From assembly GCA_900752305.1 (NCBI GenBank), contig CAADUV010000224.1, forward strand, positions 1 to 6,186: a DNA stretch of 6,186 bases, in the 5' to 3' direction. Below the pieces are notes generated by a model that was not told the origin of the DNA, ran no database searches, and saw only the letters and a list, made by a program, of their open reading frames with translations. Positions within the stretch are counted from its first letter, which is position 1, and each line of letters starts with the position of its first letter. A program made the translations under genes and the position numbers. This DNA is from an uncultured Oscillospiraceae bacterium. Its GTDB lineage: Bacteria; Bacillota; Clostridia; Oscillospirales; Oscillospiraceae. Below, in pieces: positions 1 to 6,186 of this stretch.

Positions 1-2093
1 TCACCCCAGAGGCGGCCTACGCCGCCGCCGGTCAGTCCCAGCGGAAACGGCAGGTGCTGGACGCCCTGTTCGCCCACGGTAGAGCCATGGAGCGGTCGGA
101 GCTGTATCAGGCCATGGGCACCGCCTCGCCTGCCGCCGCCCTGCGGGAGCTGGTGAAAGCGGAGGTCGTGACCCTGGAGACCAGCGTTTCCAGAGGCGTG
201 GGGGATAAGACCGAGCTGGTGGCGCAGTTGGCCGTGCCGCTGGAGGAGGCTATGAAAATCATCAGCCCCCGTGCCAAACAGCAGCAGGCGGCGGCCGCCT
301 TTTTGGACGAGTATCCGGTGGCGTCGGTGAAGGACATCGGCTATTTCACCGGGGTCAAGCTGGGCACCTTGCGTGCCATGGAGACCAAAGGCATTGTGAC
401 CTTGACCCGCCAGGAGCGCTATCGCCTGGTGGACGGCGCACCGGTAGAGCCTGCCCTGCCGCCGGAGCTGAACGAGGAGCAGCAGGCCGCCTATGACGGC
501 ATCTGTCAGATGCTGGGCAGCCCCGGCTGCGCCCTGCTCTACGGCGTCACCGGCAGCGGCAAGACCGCCGTCTATATCCAGCTCATCCACCATGTATTGG
601 CACAGGGCAGACAGGCCATGGTGCTGGTGCCGGAGATCGGGCTGACGCCCCAGCTGCTGCGCCAGTTCCGGGCACAGTTCGGGGAGAAGGTGGCGGTGCT
701 GCACAGCTCCTTGTCCGCCGGCGCCCGCTACGACGAGTGGAAGCGCGCTCGGAACGGCGACGCCCAGGTGGTCATCGGCACCCGCTCGGCGGTGTTTGCG
801 CCCCTGTCCAACTTGGGTATCCTGATCCTGGACGAGGAGCAGGAGGGGAGCTACAAGTCAGAGACCGTCCCACGCTACCACGCCAGAGACATCGCCAAAT
901 ACCGCTGCGGCCGGCAGAACGCCGTCCTGGTGTTGGGTTCCGCCACCCCGTCGGTGGAGACCATGTACCACGCCAAGACGGGCACCTATCAGATGTTCCA
1001 GCTGAAGCAGCGGTTCAACCAGCGGGCCTTGCCGGAGGTGCTCCTCACCGACATGAAGGAGGAGCTGCGGGCGGGGAACAACAGCACCATCAGCGCCCTG
1101 CTCCGGGACAAGCTGGCGGAGACCATCGCCCGGCGGGAGCAGGCCATCCTGTTCCTCAACCGCCGGGGCACCAGCCGCACGGCCATCTGCGCCGAGTGCG
1201 GCCAGGTGGCGGAATGCCCCCGTTGCAGCGTCAAGCTCACCTACCACCAGGCCAACCACCGGCTCATGTGCCACTACTGCGGCTACACCCAGCCCATGCC
1301 GGACAACTGCCCCAGCTGCGGCGGCAGATTCTTCTTCATCGGCGCTGGGGTGCAGCGAGTGGAGGAGGAATTGCAGGAGCTGTTCCCAGGCACCAAGCTG
1401 CTGCGGATGGACGCGGACACCGTGTCCGCCTCCCGTCCTCACGAGGCCATTTTAGCGCAATTTGAACGGGAAAATATCCCCATTTTGCTGGGCACCCAGA
1501 TGGTGGCCAAGGGGCTGGACTTCCCCAACGTGACCCTGGTGGGAGTCATCGACGCCGACCTGTCCCTGTACGTGGACGACTTCCGGGCGTCGGAGCGGAC
1601 GTTCTCGCTGCTGACCCAGGTGGTGGGACGAGCAGGCCGGGGCAGCCACCCAGGCAGCGCCGTCATCCAGACCTTCACGCCGGAGAGCGACGTCATCACC
1701 TGCGCCGCCCGCCAGGATTATGACCAGTTCTACGAGACCGAAATTGCCCAACGCCAGCTCCGCCGCTTCCCGCCCTTCCGAGACCAGTACCGCATCCAGG
1801 TCATCGGCGAGACCGAAGCCGGTGTGCTGCAATGCTGTATGCGCCTGCGGGAGAGCTTCCTCTCCTGGCGCGGGTCGGATTGGATGGCGGACGCCCCCTT
1901 TGATGTGGTGGGCCCGGCGGCAGCCAACGTGGTGAAGGTCATGAACCGCTATCGGTACGCCCTGACCTTAGGGGGCAGGGACAGCAAAAAGCTGCGGGAG
2001 ATGATACGGTATATCATCCTCCGAGCCAAAGACGACAAGCAGAACCGAGTCAGTTCCATCACCGTCGATCGGAACCCTATGGACTCTTTTTAA
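1..2093 (+). CDS. priA: Primosomal protein N' (PriA), replication restart DNA helicase, 5'-truncated by window edge
   Basis: PriA is a 3'-to-5' superfamily 2 helicase that recognises abandoned replication forks and starts reloading of the replicative helicase. The reading frame is open from the left edge (first full codon at base 3) to TAA at 2091, giving 696 visible residues. The GTG at 54 is an internal valine codon, not the start. From family lengths, roughly the first 100 residues (the 3'-end-binding domain) lie outside. Visible in order: a winged-helix-like region, Walker A GVTGSGKT (543-566), motif II DEEQ (831-842), motif III GSATPS (936-953), four CxxC pairs forming the two-zinc module (1188-1319), GTQMVAKGLDF (1491-1523) and motif VI QVVGRAGRG (1617-1643). 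The C-terminal domain ends in NPMDSF. All catalytic elements are intact. The one oddity is Gln in place of the common His in motif II. It is probably cotranscribed with def, 27 nt downstream. The identification is very secure. Confidence 0.97.
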   Translation, partial: TPEAAYAAAGQSQRKRQVLDALFAHGRAMERSELYQAMGTASPAAALRELVKAEVVTLETSVSRGVGDKTELVAQLAVPLEEAMKIISPRAKQQQAAAAFLDEYPVASVKDIGYFTGVKLGTLRAMETKGIVTLTRQERYRLVDGAPVEPALPPELNEEQQAAYDGICQMLGSPGCALLYGVTGSGKTAVYIQLIHHVLAQGRQAMVLVPEIGLTPQLLRQFRAQFGEKVAVLHSSLSAGARYDEWKRARNGDAQVVIGTRSAVFAPLSNLGILILDEEQEGSYKSETVPRYHARDIAKYRCGRQNAVLVLGSATPSVETMYHAKTGTYQMFQLKQRFNQRALPEVLLTDMKEELRAGNNSTISALLRDKLAETIARREQAILFLNRRGTSRTAICAECGQVAECPRCSVKLTYHQANHRLMCHYCGYTQPMPDNCPSCGGRFFFIGAGVQRVEEELQELFPGTKLLRMDADTVSASRPHEAILAQFERENIPILLGTQMVAKGLDFPNVTLVGVIDADLSLYVDDFRASERTFSLLTQVVGRAGRGSHPGSAVIQTFTPESDVITCAARQDYDQFYETEIAQRQLRRFPPFRDQYRIQVIGETEAGVLQCCMRLRESFLSWRGSDWMADAPFDVVGPAAANVVKVMNRYRYALTLGGRDSKKLREMIRYIILRAKDDKQNRVSSITVDRNPMDSF

Positions 2094-2106
2094 CAAAGAC
2101 AGAAAC

Positions 2107-2110
2107 GGAG
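2107..2110 (+). promoter_or_regulatory. Ribosome binding site of def
   Basis: GGAG lies 10 nt before the ATG of def, inside the 27-nt priA-def gap. The gap is AT-rich compared with the flanking genes, which should keep the start accessible. No convincing promoter fits in it, so def is probably read from the priA transcript. Confidence 0.6.
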
Positions 2111-2120
2111 ATTTGATATT

Positions 2121-2645
2121 ATGTTGAAGACCATTGTAAAAAAAGGTGACCCTGTATTGGAGAAGAAGTGCCACGCCGTGACCAAATTTGACGACAAGCT
2201 GGCCTGCCTGCTGGACGATATGACCCAGACCCTGGCACAGTCCGGCGGCGTGGGATTGGCAGCCCCCCAGATCGGCATCTGCCGCCGGGTGGTGGTGGTG
2301 CTGGACGGGGACGAGAACGTGATCGAACTGGTGAACCCGGAGATCGTCAGCAGCTCCGGCGAGCAGACCGGCCTGGAAGGCTGCCTGTCCCTGCCCGGCT
2401 ACTGGGGGGAAGTGACCCGTCCTATGAAGGTGAAGGTCAAGGCTCAGGATCGCAGCGGCAACGAGTTTGAAGTGGAGGACGAGGGCATGGTGGCTCGCTG
2501 CTTCTGCCACGAGATCGACCACCTGGACGGCCATATGTTCGACGAGCTGTGCGACAAGCTGTACACCATGGAAGAGGTGGAAAAGATGTTCCAGGACGCA
2601 GCCGAAGAGGGCCGGAAGGAGCTGGAAGCGAAGGAGGCGGAATGA
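2121..2645 (+). CDS. def: Peptide deformylase
   Basis: Def removes the N-formyl group from the initiator methionine of new proteins as they leave the ribosome. It is a cytoplasmic metalloenzyme, usually with Fe2+ in vivo. The 174-residue product has all three family motifs: GVGLAAPQ (residues 43-50), EGCLS (86-90) and HEIDH (130-134). Cys88, His130 and His134 are the expected metal ligands and Glu131 the catalytic acid. A charged C-terminal helix rich in Glu and Lys follows. The length fits bacterial deformylases. The ATG at 2121 is chosen for its GGAG 10 nt upstream and because LKTIVKKGDPVLEKK is the usual family N-terminus. The stop overlaps the start of fmt, its partner in the formylation cycle. 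An unbroken run of seven A covers codons 6-8. The identification is secure. Confidence 0.97.
   Translation: MLKTIVKKGDPVLEKKCHAVTKFDDKLACLLDDMTQTLAQSGGVGLAAPQIGICRRVVVVLDGDENVIELVNPEIVSSSGEQTGLEGCLSLPGYWGEVTRPMKVKVKAQDRSGNEFEVEDEGMVARCFCHEIDHLDGHMFDELCDKLYTMEEVEKMFQDAAEEGRKELEAKEAE
2631..2637 (+). promoter_or_regulatory. Ribosome binding site of fmt, inside the def 3' end
   Basis: AAGGAGG, a near-perfect Shine-Dalgarno, lies in the last codons of def. It is 7 nt from the ATG at 2645 and only 4 nt from the ATG at 2642. The spacing favours the second of the two adjacent ATGs as the fmt start. Its place within def suggests coupled translation of the two genes. Confidence 0.75.
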
Positions 2646-3559
2646 TGCGCATCGTATTCATGGGCACCCCCGATTTCGCCGTGCCCTCCCTGAACCAGCT
2701 CATCCAGGACGGCCACGAGATCGTGGGCGTCTACACCCAGCCGGATAAGCCCAAAAACCGTGGCATGAAGCTCACCCCGCCGCCGGTGAAGGTGGTGGCG
2801 CAGGCGAACCATTTGCCCGTCTTTCAGCCCAAGACCTTGAAGGACGAGGCCGTTCAGCAGGAGCTGGCGGCGCTGGCGCCGGAGCTGATCGTGGTGGCCG
2901 CCTACGGCAAGCTGCTGCCCAAGGCGGTGCTGGAGCTGCCCGAAAAGGGCTGCATCAACGTCCACTCCTCCTTGCTGCCCAAGTATCGGGGCGCGGCACC
3001 CATCAATTGGGCCATGCTCAACGGCGAAGAGGAGACCGGCGTGACCATCATGCACATGGCGGAGGCGCTGGACGCCGGTGACATCATCGCCCAGGCCGCT
3101 ACCCCCATCGACTTGAACGAGAACGTGGAGCAGCTCCATGACCGCCTGGCGGTCATGGGCGCGGAACTGCTGGGCAAGGTGGTAAAAGCCATCGCCGACG
3201 GCACCGCCCCCCGTACCCCTCAGGACGAGAGCCAGTACACCTACGCCCCCATGCTCAGCCGGGACATGAGCCCCATTGACTGGAGCCACCCGGCGTTGGA
3301 CATCCACAACCAAATTCGCGGCCTGGTGCCCTGGCCTGCCACCACCATGGAGCTGGCGGGTACCAAATTCAAGGTCTTTGCCGCCTTTTTGACCGGCGAG
3401 ACCTCCGACCAGCCTGCCGGTACCGCTCTGGGTGCGGATAAGAAGGGCATCCGGATGGTCTGCGGCGACGGGCAGATCTTGTGCGTCACCGAGGTGCAGG
3501 CACCGGGGAAGAAACGGATGAAGGCCGTCGATTACCTCCGTGGCCACCCCATCTTTTGA
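2645..3559 (+). CDS. fmt: Methionyl-tRNA formyltransferase
   Basis: Fmt transfers a formyl group from 10-formyltetrahydrofolate to Met-tRNA(fMet), making the initiator used in bacterial translation. The 304-residue product (305 if the ATG at 2642 is used) begins MRIVFMGTPDFAVPSL, the standard family N-terminus. The N-terminal Rossmann-like formyltransferase domain holds the catalytic Asn105 and His107 in INVHSSLLP and Asp143 in the LDAGD motif, with the signature SLLPKYRGAAPI at 109-120. A C-terminal tRNA-binding domain runs from about residue 205, with IRGLVPWPAT typical of Fmt. The length is close to the usual 310. The start is chosen by its 7-nt spacing to AAGGAGG. The gene overlaps the def stop by one base and ends 10 nt before rsmB, consistent with one operon. 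Nothing is missing or broken. Confidence 0.97.
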   Translation: MRIVFMGTPDFAVPSLNQLIQDGHEIVGVYTQPDKPKNRGMKLTPPPVKVVAQANHLPVFQPKTLKDEAVQQELAALAPELIVVAAYGKLLPKAVLELPEKGCINVHSSLLPKYRGAAPINWAMLNGEEETGVTIMHMAEALDAGDIIAQAATPIDLNENVEQLHDRLAVMGAELLGKVVKAIADGTAPRTPQDESQYTYAPMLSRDMSPIDWSHPALDIHNQIRGLVPWPATTMELAGTKFKVFAAFLTGETSDQPAGTALGADKKGIRMVCGDGQILCVTEVQAPGKKRMKAVDYLRGHPIF

Positions 3560-3562
3560 GGG
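3558..3562 (+). promoter_or_regulatory. Ribosome binding site of rsmB, overlapping the fmt stop
   Basis: GAGGG begins within the fmt TGA stop and lies 7 nt from the GTG at 3570. It supports the GTG as the true rsmB start, since no ATG lies nearby in frame. A terminating fmt ribosome would sit right on this site. Confidence 0.55.
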
Positions 3563-3569
3563 CTGACCG

Positions 3570-4910
3570 GTGCAAAAACGAGAGAACAACCAGGCCAAGG
3601 ACGCCCGCAGCGCCGCCCTGACCGTCCTGCTCCGCTGTGAGCGGAACGGGGCGTGGCTGGACGGGGCGCTGAAGAACGTGCTGAAGGAATCCGCCCTGGA
3701 ACCACGGGACGCCGCCCTGTGCAGCAAGCTGTGCTACGGCGTCTGTCAGAACCGGCTGCTGCTGGAGTTTTGGCTGTCGAAATTTTCCAAGGTGAAGCCG
3801 GAGAAATTGGAACCGGCGGTGCGGATTGCGCTGCTCCTGGCTATGTACCAAATTACCATGCTGGACAAGATACCGCCCCGTGCGGCGGTGAACGAGTCGG
3901 TGAACCTGGCCCGGCGCAACAGCAAGAACCCCCGCTCGCCCACATTGGTCAACGGCATCCTGCGTTCCTTCTGCCGTGCCCAGGAAAACCTGCCCCAGCC
4001 GGACGACCTGGCCACTCGATACAGCCACCCCCAGTGGCTGGTGGACTTGCTGTCCCAGGAGATTCCCGCGGCGGAATTGGAATCTCTGCTGGCCAGCAAC
4101 AACGCCGAACCGCCCACCACCATCCAGACCAACACCACGAAAATTACTCCGGACGCCCTGGCCGAAACGCTGGCCGCTCAAGGGGTCACCGTAGAGACAC
4201 ACCCCTGGCTGGACGGATGCTTCACCCTCCGTGGGACGGGGGATTTGGAACAGCTAAAAGCCTTCCGAGACGGGCTGTTTTTGGTGCAGGACACCGCCTC
4301 CCGTCTGGTGGTGCTGGCCGCCCAGCCGGAGGCTGGACAGCATATTTTGGACGCCTGCGGCGCCCCCGGCGGAAAAAGTTTTTCCACCGCCATCGCCATG
4401 GGGGACAACGGTTCCATCTTGTCCTGCGACATCCACCCGGGCAAGGTCAAGCAGATTGCAAAGGGCGCCAAGCGCCTGGGTCTGACCAGCATCCAGAGCC
4501 AGGTCCGCAACGCTAAGGAGCATGACCCGGCGCTGGACGGGCAGTTCGACCTGGTGCTGGCGGACGCACCCTGCTCCGGCCTGGGCATCATCCGCAAGAA
4601 GCCGGACATCCGGAACAAGGATCCGGAGCCGCTGGAAAATCTGCCCCGCATCCAAGGTGAGATTCTGGAGAACGTCAGCCGGTACGTGAAGCCGGGAGGC
4701 GCGCTGGTCTACTCCACCTGCACGGTGCTGGAGCGGGAAAATCAGGACGTGGTGCAGGGCTTTTTGGCTCGGCATCCGGAGTTTGCGTTGGAACCCTTCC
4801 CCCTGCCCGGTGCCATCGGGACGGTGGAGGCGGGGATGCTGACCCTGTGGCCGCACATCCATGGAACGGACGGATTTTTTCTGTCGAAAATGAGGAAACA
4901 ACGAACATGA
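3570..4910 (+). CDS. rsmB: 16S rRNA (cytosine(967)-C(5))-methyltransferase RsmB
   Basis: RsmB (Sun) methylates C5 of cytosine 967 (E. coli numbering) in 16S rRNA, using S-adenosylmethionine. The 446-residue product has two parts. An N-terminal NusB-like RNA-binding domain covers about residues 8-140, with a typical stretch IPPRAAVNESVNLAR. The C-terminal RNA m5C methyltransferase domain has the SAM motif DACGAPGGK (261-269), the motif IV cysteine in DAPCSG (Cys335) and the motif VI cysteine in YSTCT (Cys384), the pair expected in this family. The length matches the family (about 430-450). The NusB fusion separates it from RsmF and other m5C enzymes. The start is a GTG with GAGGG 7 nt upstream. 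The stop overlaps rlmN as ATGA. Gly264 stands where many homologues have Ala, a mild change. The site specificity comes from family knowledge. Confidence 0.95.
   Translation: MQKRENNQAKDARSAALTVLLRCERNGAWLDGALKNVLKESALEPRDAALCSKLCYGVCQNRLLLEFWLSKFSKVKPEKLEPAVRIALLLAMYQITMLDKIPPRAAVNESVNLARRNSKNPRSPTLVNGILRSFCRAQENLPQPDDLATRYSHPQWLVDLLSQEIPAAELESLLASNNAEPPTTIQTNTTKITPDALAETLAAQGVTVETHPWLDGCFTLRGTGDLEQLKAFRDGLFLVQDTASRLVVLAAQPEAGQHILDACGAPGGKSFSTAIAMGDNGSILSCDIHPGKVKQIAKGAKRLGLTSIQSQVRNAKEHDPALDGQFDLVLADAPCSGLGIIRKKPDIRNKDPEPLENLPRIQGEILENVSRYVKPGGALVYSTCTVLERENQDVVQGFLARHPEFALEPFPLPGAIGTVEAGMLTLWPHIHGTDGFFLSKMRKQRT
4892..4896 (+). promoter_or_regulatory. Ribosome binding site of rlmN, inside the rsmB 3' end
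   Basis: GAGGA lies 10 nt before the ATG at 4907, within the last codons of rsmB. It is a modest site, so rlmN translation probably relies partly on coupling through the ATGA overlap at 4907-4910. Confidence 0.5.
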
Positions 4911-5935
4911 CGGACTTAAAATCGTTAAATAGGGTAGAATTAGAGCAGTTTTTCAAGGAGTTAGGGGAACCCAAGTTCCGTGCCAAGCAGGTCTTTCAGT
5001 GGCTGTGGCGTGGGGTGGAATCCTTTGACGAGATGACAAACCTTTCCAAAGCCCTGCGGGAAAAACTGCGCCAGAGCTGCATCCTGACCGTCCCCAAGGT
5101 GGAGCGGAAGCAGGTGTCCAAGCTGGACGGCACCATCAAGTATCTGTGGCGGCTGGCAGACGGCAACTGCGTGGAATCGGTGGTCATGCGCTACAAGCAT
5201 GGCAACACCATCTGCGTCTCCTCCGAGGTGGGCTGCCGGATGGGCTGCGCCTTTTGCGCGTCCACGTTGGGCGGCCTGGTGCGGCGGTTGGAGCCGTCGG
5301 AGATCTTGGATCAGGTGATGTTCGCCCAGAAGGATTCCGGGCTGACCATCTCCAACATCGTCCTCATGGGCATCGGCGAGCCCCTGGACAACTACGACAA
5401 CGTGATGCGCTTTTTGGAGCTGGTGAACGACCCGGATGGGCTGAACATCGGTATGCGCCACATCTCATTGTCCACCTGTGGTCTGGTGGATGGGATTGAC
5501 AAATTGGCCGATTTGCAGTTACAATTGACCCTATCAGTCTCCCTCCACGCCCCAGACGACGAGACCCGTTCCCGGCTCATGCCCGTCAACCGGGCGGTCG
5601 GCGTGGAGCGGCTGCTGAAGAGCTGCCGGCGTTATTTCGACGTCACCGGCCGGCGCATCTCCTACGAGTACGCCATGGTGGACGGGGTCAATGACCAGGA
5701 CTGGCAGGCCGACCTGCTGGCCAAGCGGCTGAAGGGGATGCCCAGCCACGTGAACCTCATCCCCCTGAACGACGTGGCGGAAAGCCCCCTGAAACCCAGC
5801 CGCCGGGTGGCTCAGTTCCAGCAGCGATTGGAGCGGCAGGGTATCACCTGCACGGTGCGGCGGAAGCTGGGGGGCGACATCGACGCCTCCTGCGGCCAGC
5901 TGCGCCGCAAGACCCTCAAAGAGCAGGGCAAGTAA
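4907..5935 (+). CDS. rlmN: Dual-specificity RNA methyltransferase RlmN (23S rRNA A2503 / tRNA A37)
   Basis: RlmN is a radical-SAM enzyme that methylates C2 of adenosine 2503 in 23S rRNA and adenosine 37 in some tRNAs. The 342-residue product has the cluster motif CxxxCxxC as Cys110, Cys114 and Cys117 (GCRMGCAFCAST). Cys103 in TICVSSEVG and Cys329 in DIDASCGQL match the catalytic cysteines known from E. coli RlmN (Cys118 and Cys355). MGIGEPLDNYDNV and LSVSLHAPDDETR are further family motifs. The ATG at 4907 is preferred because the protein then has the usual length and N-terminus; an in-frame GTG at 4847 would only add residues encoded inside rsmB. The first 20 codons are AT-rich with four TTA leucines, unlike the rest of the window. 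The resistance enzyme Cfr is related, but the operon context favours RlmN. Confidence 0.96.
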   Translation: MTDLKSLNRVELEQFFKELGEPKFRAKQVFQWLWRGVESFDEMTNLSKALREKLRQSCILTVPKVERKQVSKLDGTIKYLWRLADGNCVESVVMRYKHGNTICVSSEVGCRMGCAFCASTLGGLVRRLEPSEILDQVMFAQKDSGLTISNIVLMGIGEPLDNYDNVMRFLELVNDPDGLNIGMRHISLSTCGLVDGIDKLADLQLQLTLSVSLHAPDDETRSRLMPVNRAVGVERLLKSCRRYFDVTGRRISYEYAMVDGVNDQDWQADLLAKRLKGMPSHVNLIPLNDVAESPLKPSRRVAQFQQRLERQGITCTVRRKLGGDIDASCGQLRRKTLKEQGK

Positions 5936-5947
5936 GAAGAAGTAGTG

Positions 5948-5976
5948 GCTGCCTCCTGACCCACGCCGGAGGCGGC
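5948..5976 (+). terminator. GC-rich hairpin in the rlmN-stp gap, possible weak terminator or attenuator
   Basis: Bases 5948-5956 (GCTGCCTCC) can pair with 5968-5976 (GGAGGCGGC), giving a 9-bp stem with one G-U pair and an 11-nt loop. Only TTTT at 5983-5986 follows, six bases after the stem, so this is not a classic intrinsic terminator. It may partly reduce read-through into stp, protect an RNA end, or be incidental in GC-rich DNA. Confidence 0.35.
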
Positions 5977-5998
5977 GGAAAGTTTTGCGTGGAGAAAT

Positions 5999-6002
5999 AA
6001 GG
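5999..6002 (+). promoter_or_regulatory. Ribosome binding site of stp
   Basis: AAGG lies 8 nt before the ATG at 6011. A stronger GGAGA at 5991-5995 is 15 nt away, which is too far for a usual site. The assignment is weak but supports the ATG at 6011. Confidence 0.4.
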
Positions 6003-6010
6003 CGAACAGC

Positions 6011-6186
6011 ATGAAGATATGGGGTCTCACCGACCGGGGAACGGTCAGAGAGCAAAATCAAGACACCTTCCACCAGTGGGTGGAGGACAACACAGCCGCC
6101 CTCCTGGTCTGCGACGGAATGGGCGGCGCACGGGCAGGCAACGTGGCCAGTGCCCTGGCGGCACAGGCGTTCACCGAGGCCATCCA
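6011..6186 (+). CDS. stp: PP2C-family serine/threonine phosphatase (Stp/PrpC), 3'-truncated by window edge
   Basis: Only the first 58 codons are present. The product starts MKIWGLTDRGTVREQNQDTF and continues with LLVCDGMGGARAGNVAS. These are the first two conserved blocks of bacterial PP2C (PPM) metal-dependent phosphatases: the acidic residue in NQD (Asp18) and Asp35 with Gly36 in DGMGG, which help hold the two Mn2+ or Mg2+ ions. In Firmicutes this enzyme dephosphorylates targets of the PASTA-domain kinase PrkC and acts on cell-wall, translation and division proteins. Its place right after rlmN matches prpC in Bacillus subtilis, so a prkC-like kinase gene is expected next, outside the window. 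The start is chosen because the conserved N-terminus begins at this ATG. A full-length gene would be about 240-250 residues. Confidence 0.9.
   Translation, partial: MKIWGLTDRGTVREQNQDTFHQWVEDNTAALLVCDGMGGARAGNVASALAAQAFTEAI

Noticed and set aside
54..56. GTG as the start of priA
   Set aside because: The frame is open upstream to the window edge with plausible PriA sequence, and starting here would leave out the N-terminal DNA-binding domain.
737..1465. A 242-codon open frame on the plus strand inside priA
   Set aside because: It is out of frame with priA across the zinc and helicase motifs, and its product is a low-complexity Pro/Arg/Gly/His-rich shadow.
2444..3727. A 427-codon open frame on the minus strand across fmt
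   Set aside because: It lies opposite def, fmt and rsmB, all of which have complete family motifs. Its product is rich in His, Gly, Val and Gln with no recognisable motif, as expected from the complement of GC-rich genes.
3486..4202. A 238-codon open frame on the minus strand across rsmB
   Set aside because: It is antisense to the NusB-like domain of rsmB. The Gln/Gly/Val-rich composition is typical of a GC-rich antisense shadow, and no ribosome binding site or family motif is visible.
4371..4385. Near-perfect inverted repeat GGAAAAA-G-TTTTTCC in rsmB
   Set aside because: It codes for the conserved Gly-Lys-Ser-Phe-Ser of the SAM motif. A one-base centre cannot form a stable RNA loop, and no other copy is seen.
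4847..4849. GTG as an upstream start of rlmN
   Set aside because: It would add 20 residues read out of frame from the rsmB 3' end with no homology to the RlmN N-terminus; the ATG at 4907 gives the usual protein.
4935..4940. TAGAAT as a -10 promoter box inside rlmN
   Set aside because: No -35 box lies at 16-18 nt, and a transcript from here would begin inside the rlmN coding sequence. The AT-rich patch alone explains it.
4907..5935. Cfr-type antibiotic resistance methyltransferase
   Set aside because: Cfr is related to RlmN, but this gene sits in the conserved housekeeping cluster, overlaps rsmB, and has RlmN motifs throughout.
6032..6046. Small hairpin GACCG/CGGTC in the stp start region
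   Set aside because: A 5-bp stem within codons for the conserved PP2C N-terminus is expected by chance in GC-rich DNA.

Overview
The window is a GC-rich, tightly packed stretch of bacterial chromosome with every gene on the + strand. It holds the conserved housekeeping cluster priA-def-fmt-rsmB-rlmN-stp, the order known from Bacillus subtilis (priA-def-fmt-yloM-yloN-prpC-prkC) and shared across the Firmicutes. The high GC, the strong preference for CTG leucine codons, and details such as the PriA helicase box DEEQ and the RlmN motif GCRMGCAFCAST suggest a GC-rich member of the Clostridia, probably an Oscillospiraceae-like gut anaerobe. The order and motifs are seen directly; the taxon is an inference.

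Layout: 1-2093 is the 3' part of priA (replication restart helicase), cut by the left edge. After a 27-nt gap, 2121-2645 is def (peptide deformylase). fmt (methionyl-tRNA formyltransferase, 2645-3559) shares a base with the def stop. rsmB (16S rRNA m5C methyltransferase, 3570-4910, GTG start) follows after 10 nt. rlmN (23S rRNA/tRNA m2A methyltransferase, 4907-5935) overlaps the rsmB stop as ATGA. A 75-nt gap carrying a GC-rich hairpin leads to the first 58 codons of a PP2C-type serine/threonine phosphatase (stp/prpC, from 6011), cut by the right edge. No stretch longer than 75 nt lacks a gene. I see no tRNA or rRNA gene, mobile element, CRISPR array or tandem repeat.

How the genes work together: Fmt formylates initiator Met-tRNA and Def removes the formyl group from the new protein, so those two form one cycle. 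RsmB and RlmN modify 16S and 23S rRNA. PriA restarts stalled replication forks. Stp normally opposes a PASTA-domain kinase (PrkC) that would be expected just past the right edge. Short spacings and overlaps suggest one transcript with translational coupling at def/fmt and rsmB/rlmN.

I found no undescribed system; this is ordinary core genome. The points worth a second look are small: a DEEQ rather than DEEH motif II in PriA, a cluster of rare TTA codons at the start of rlmN, an A7 run early in def, and the hairpin between rlmN and stp.
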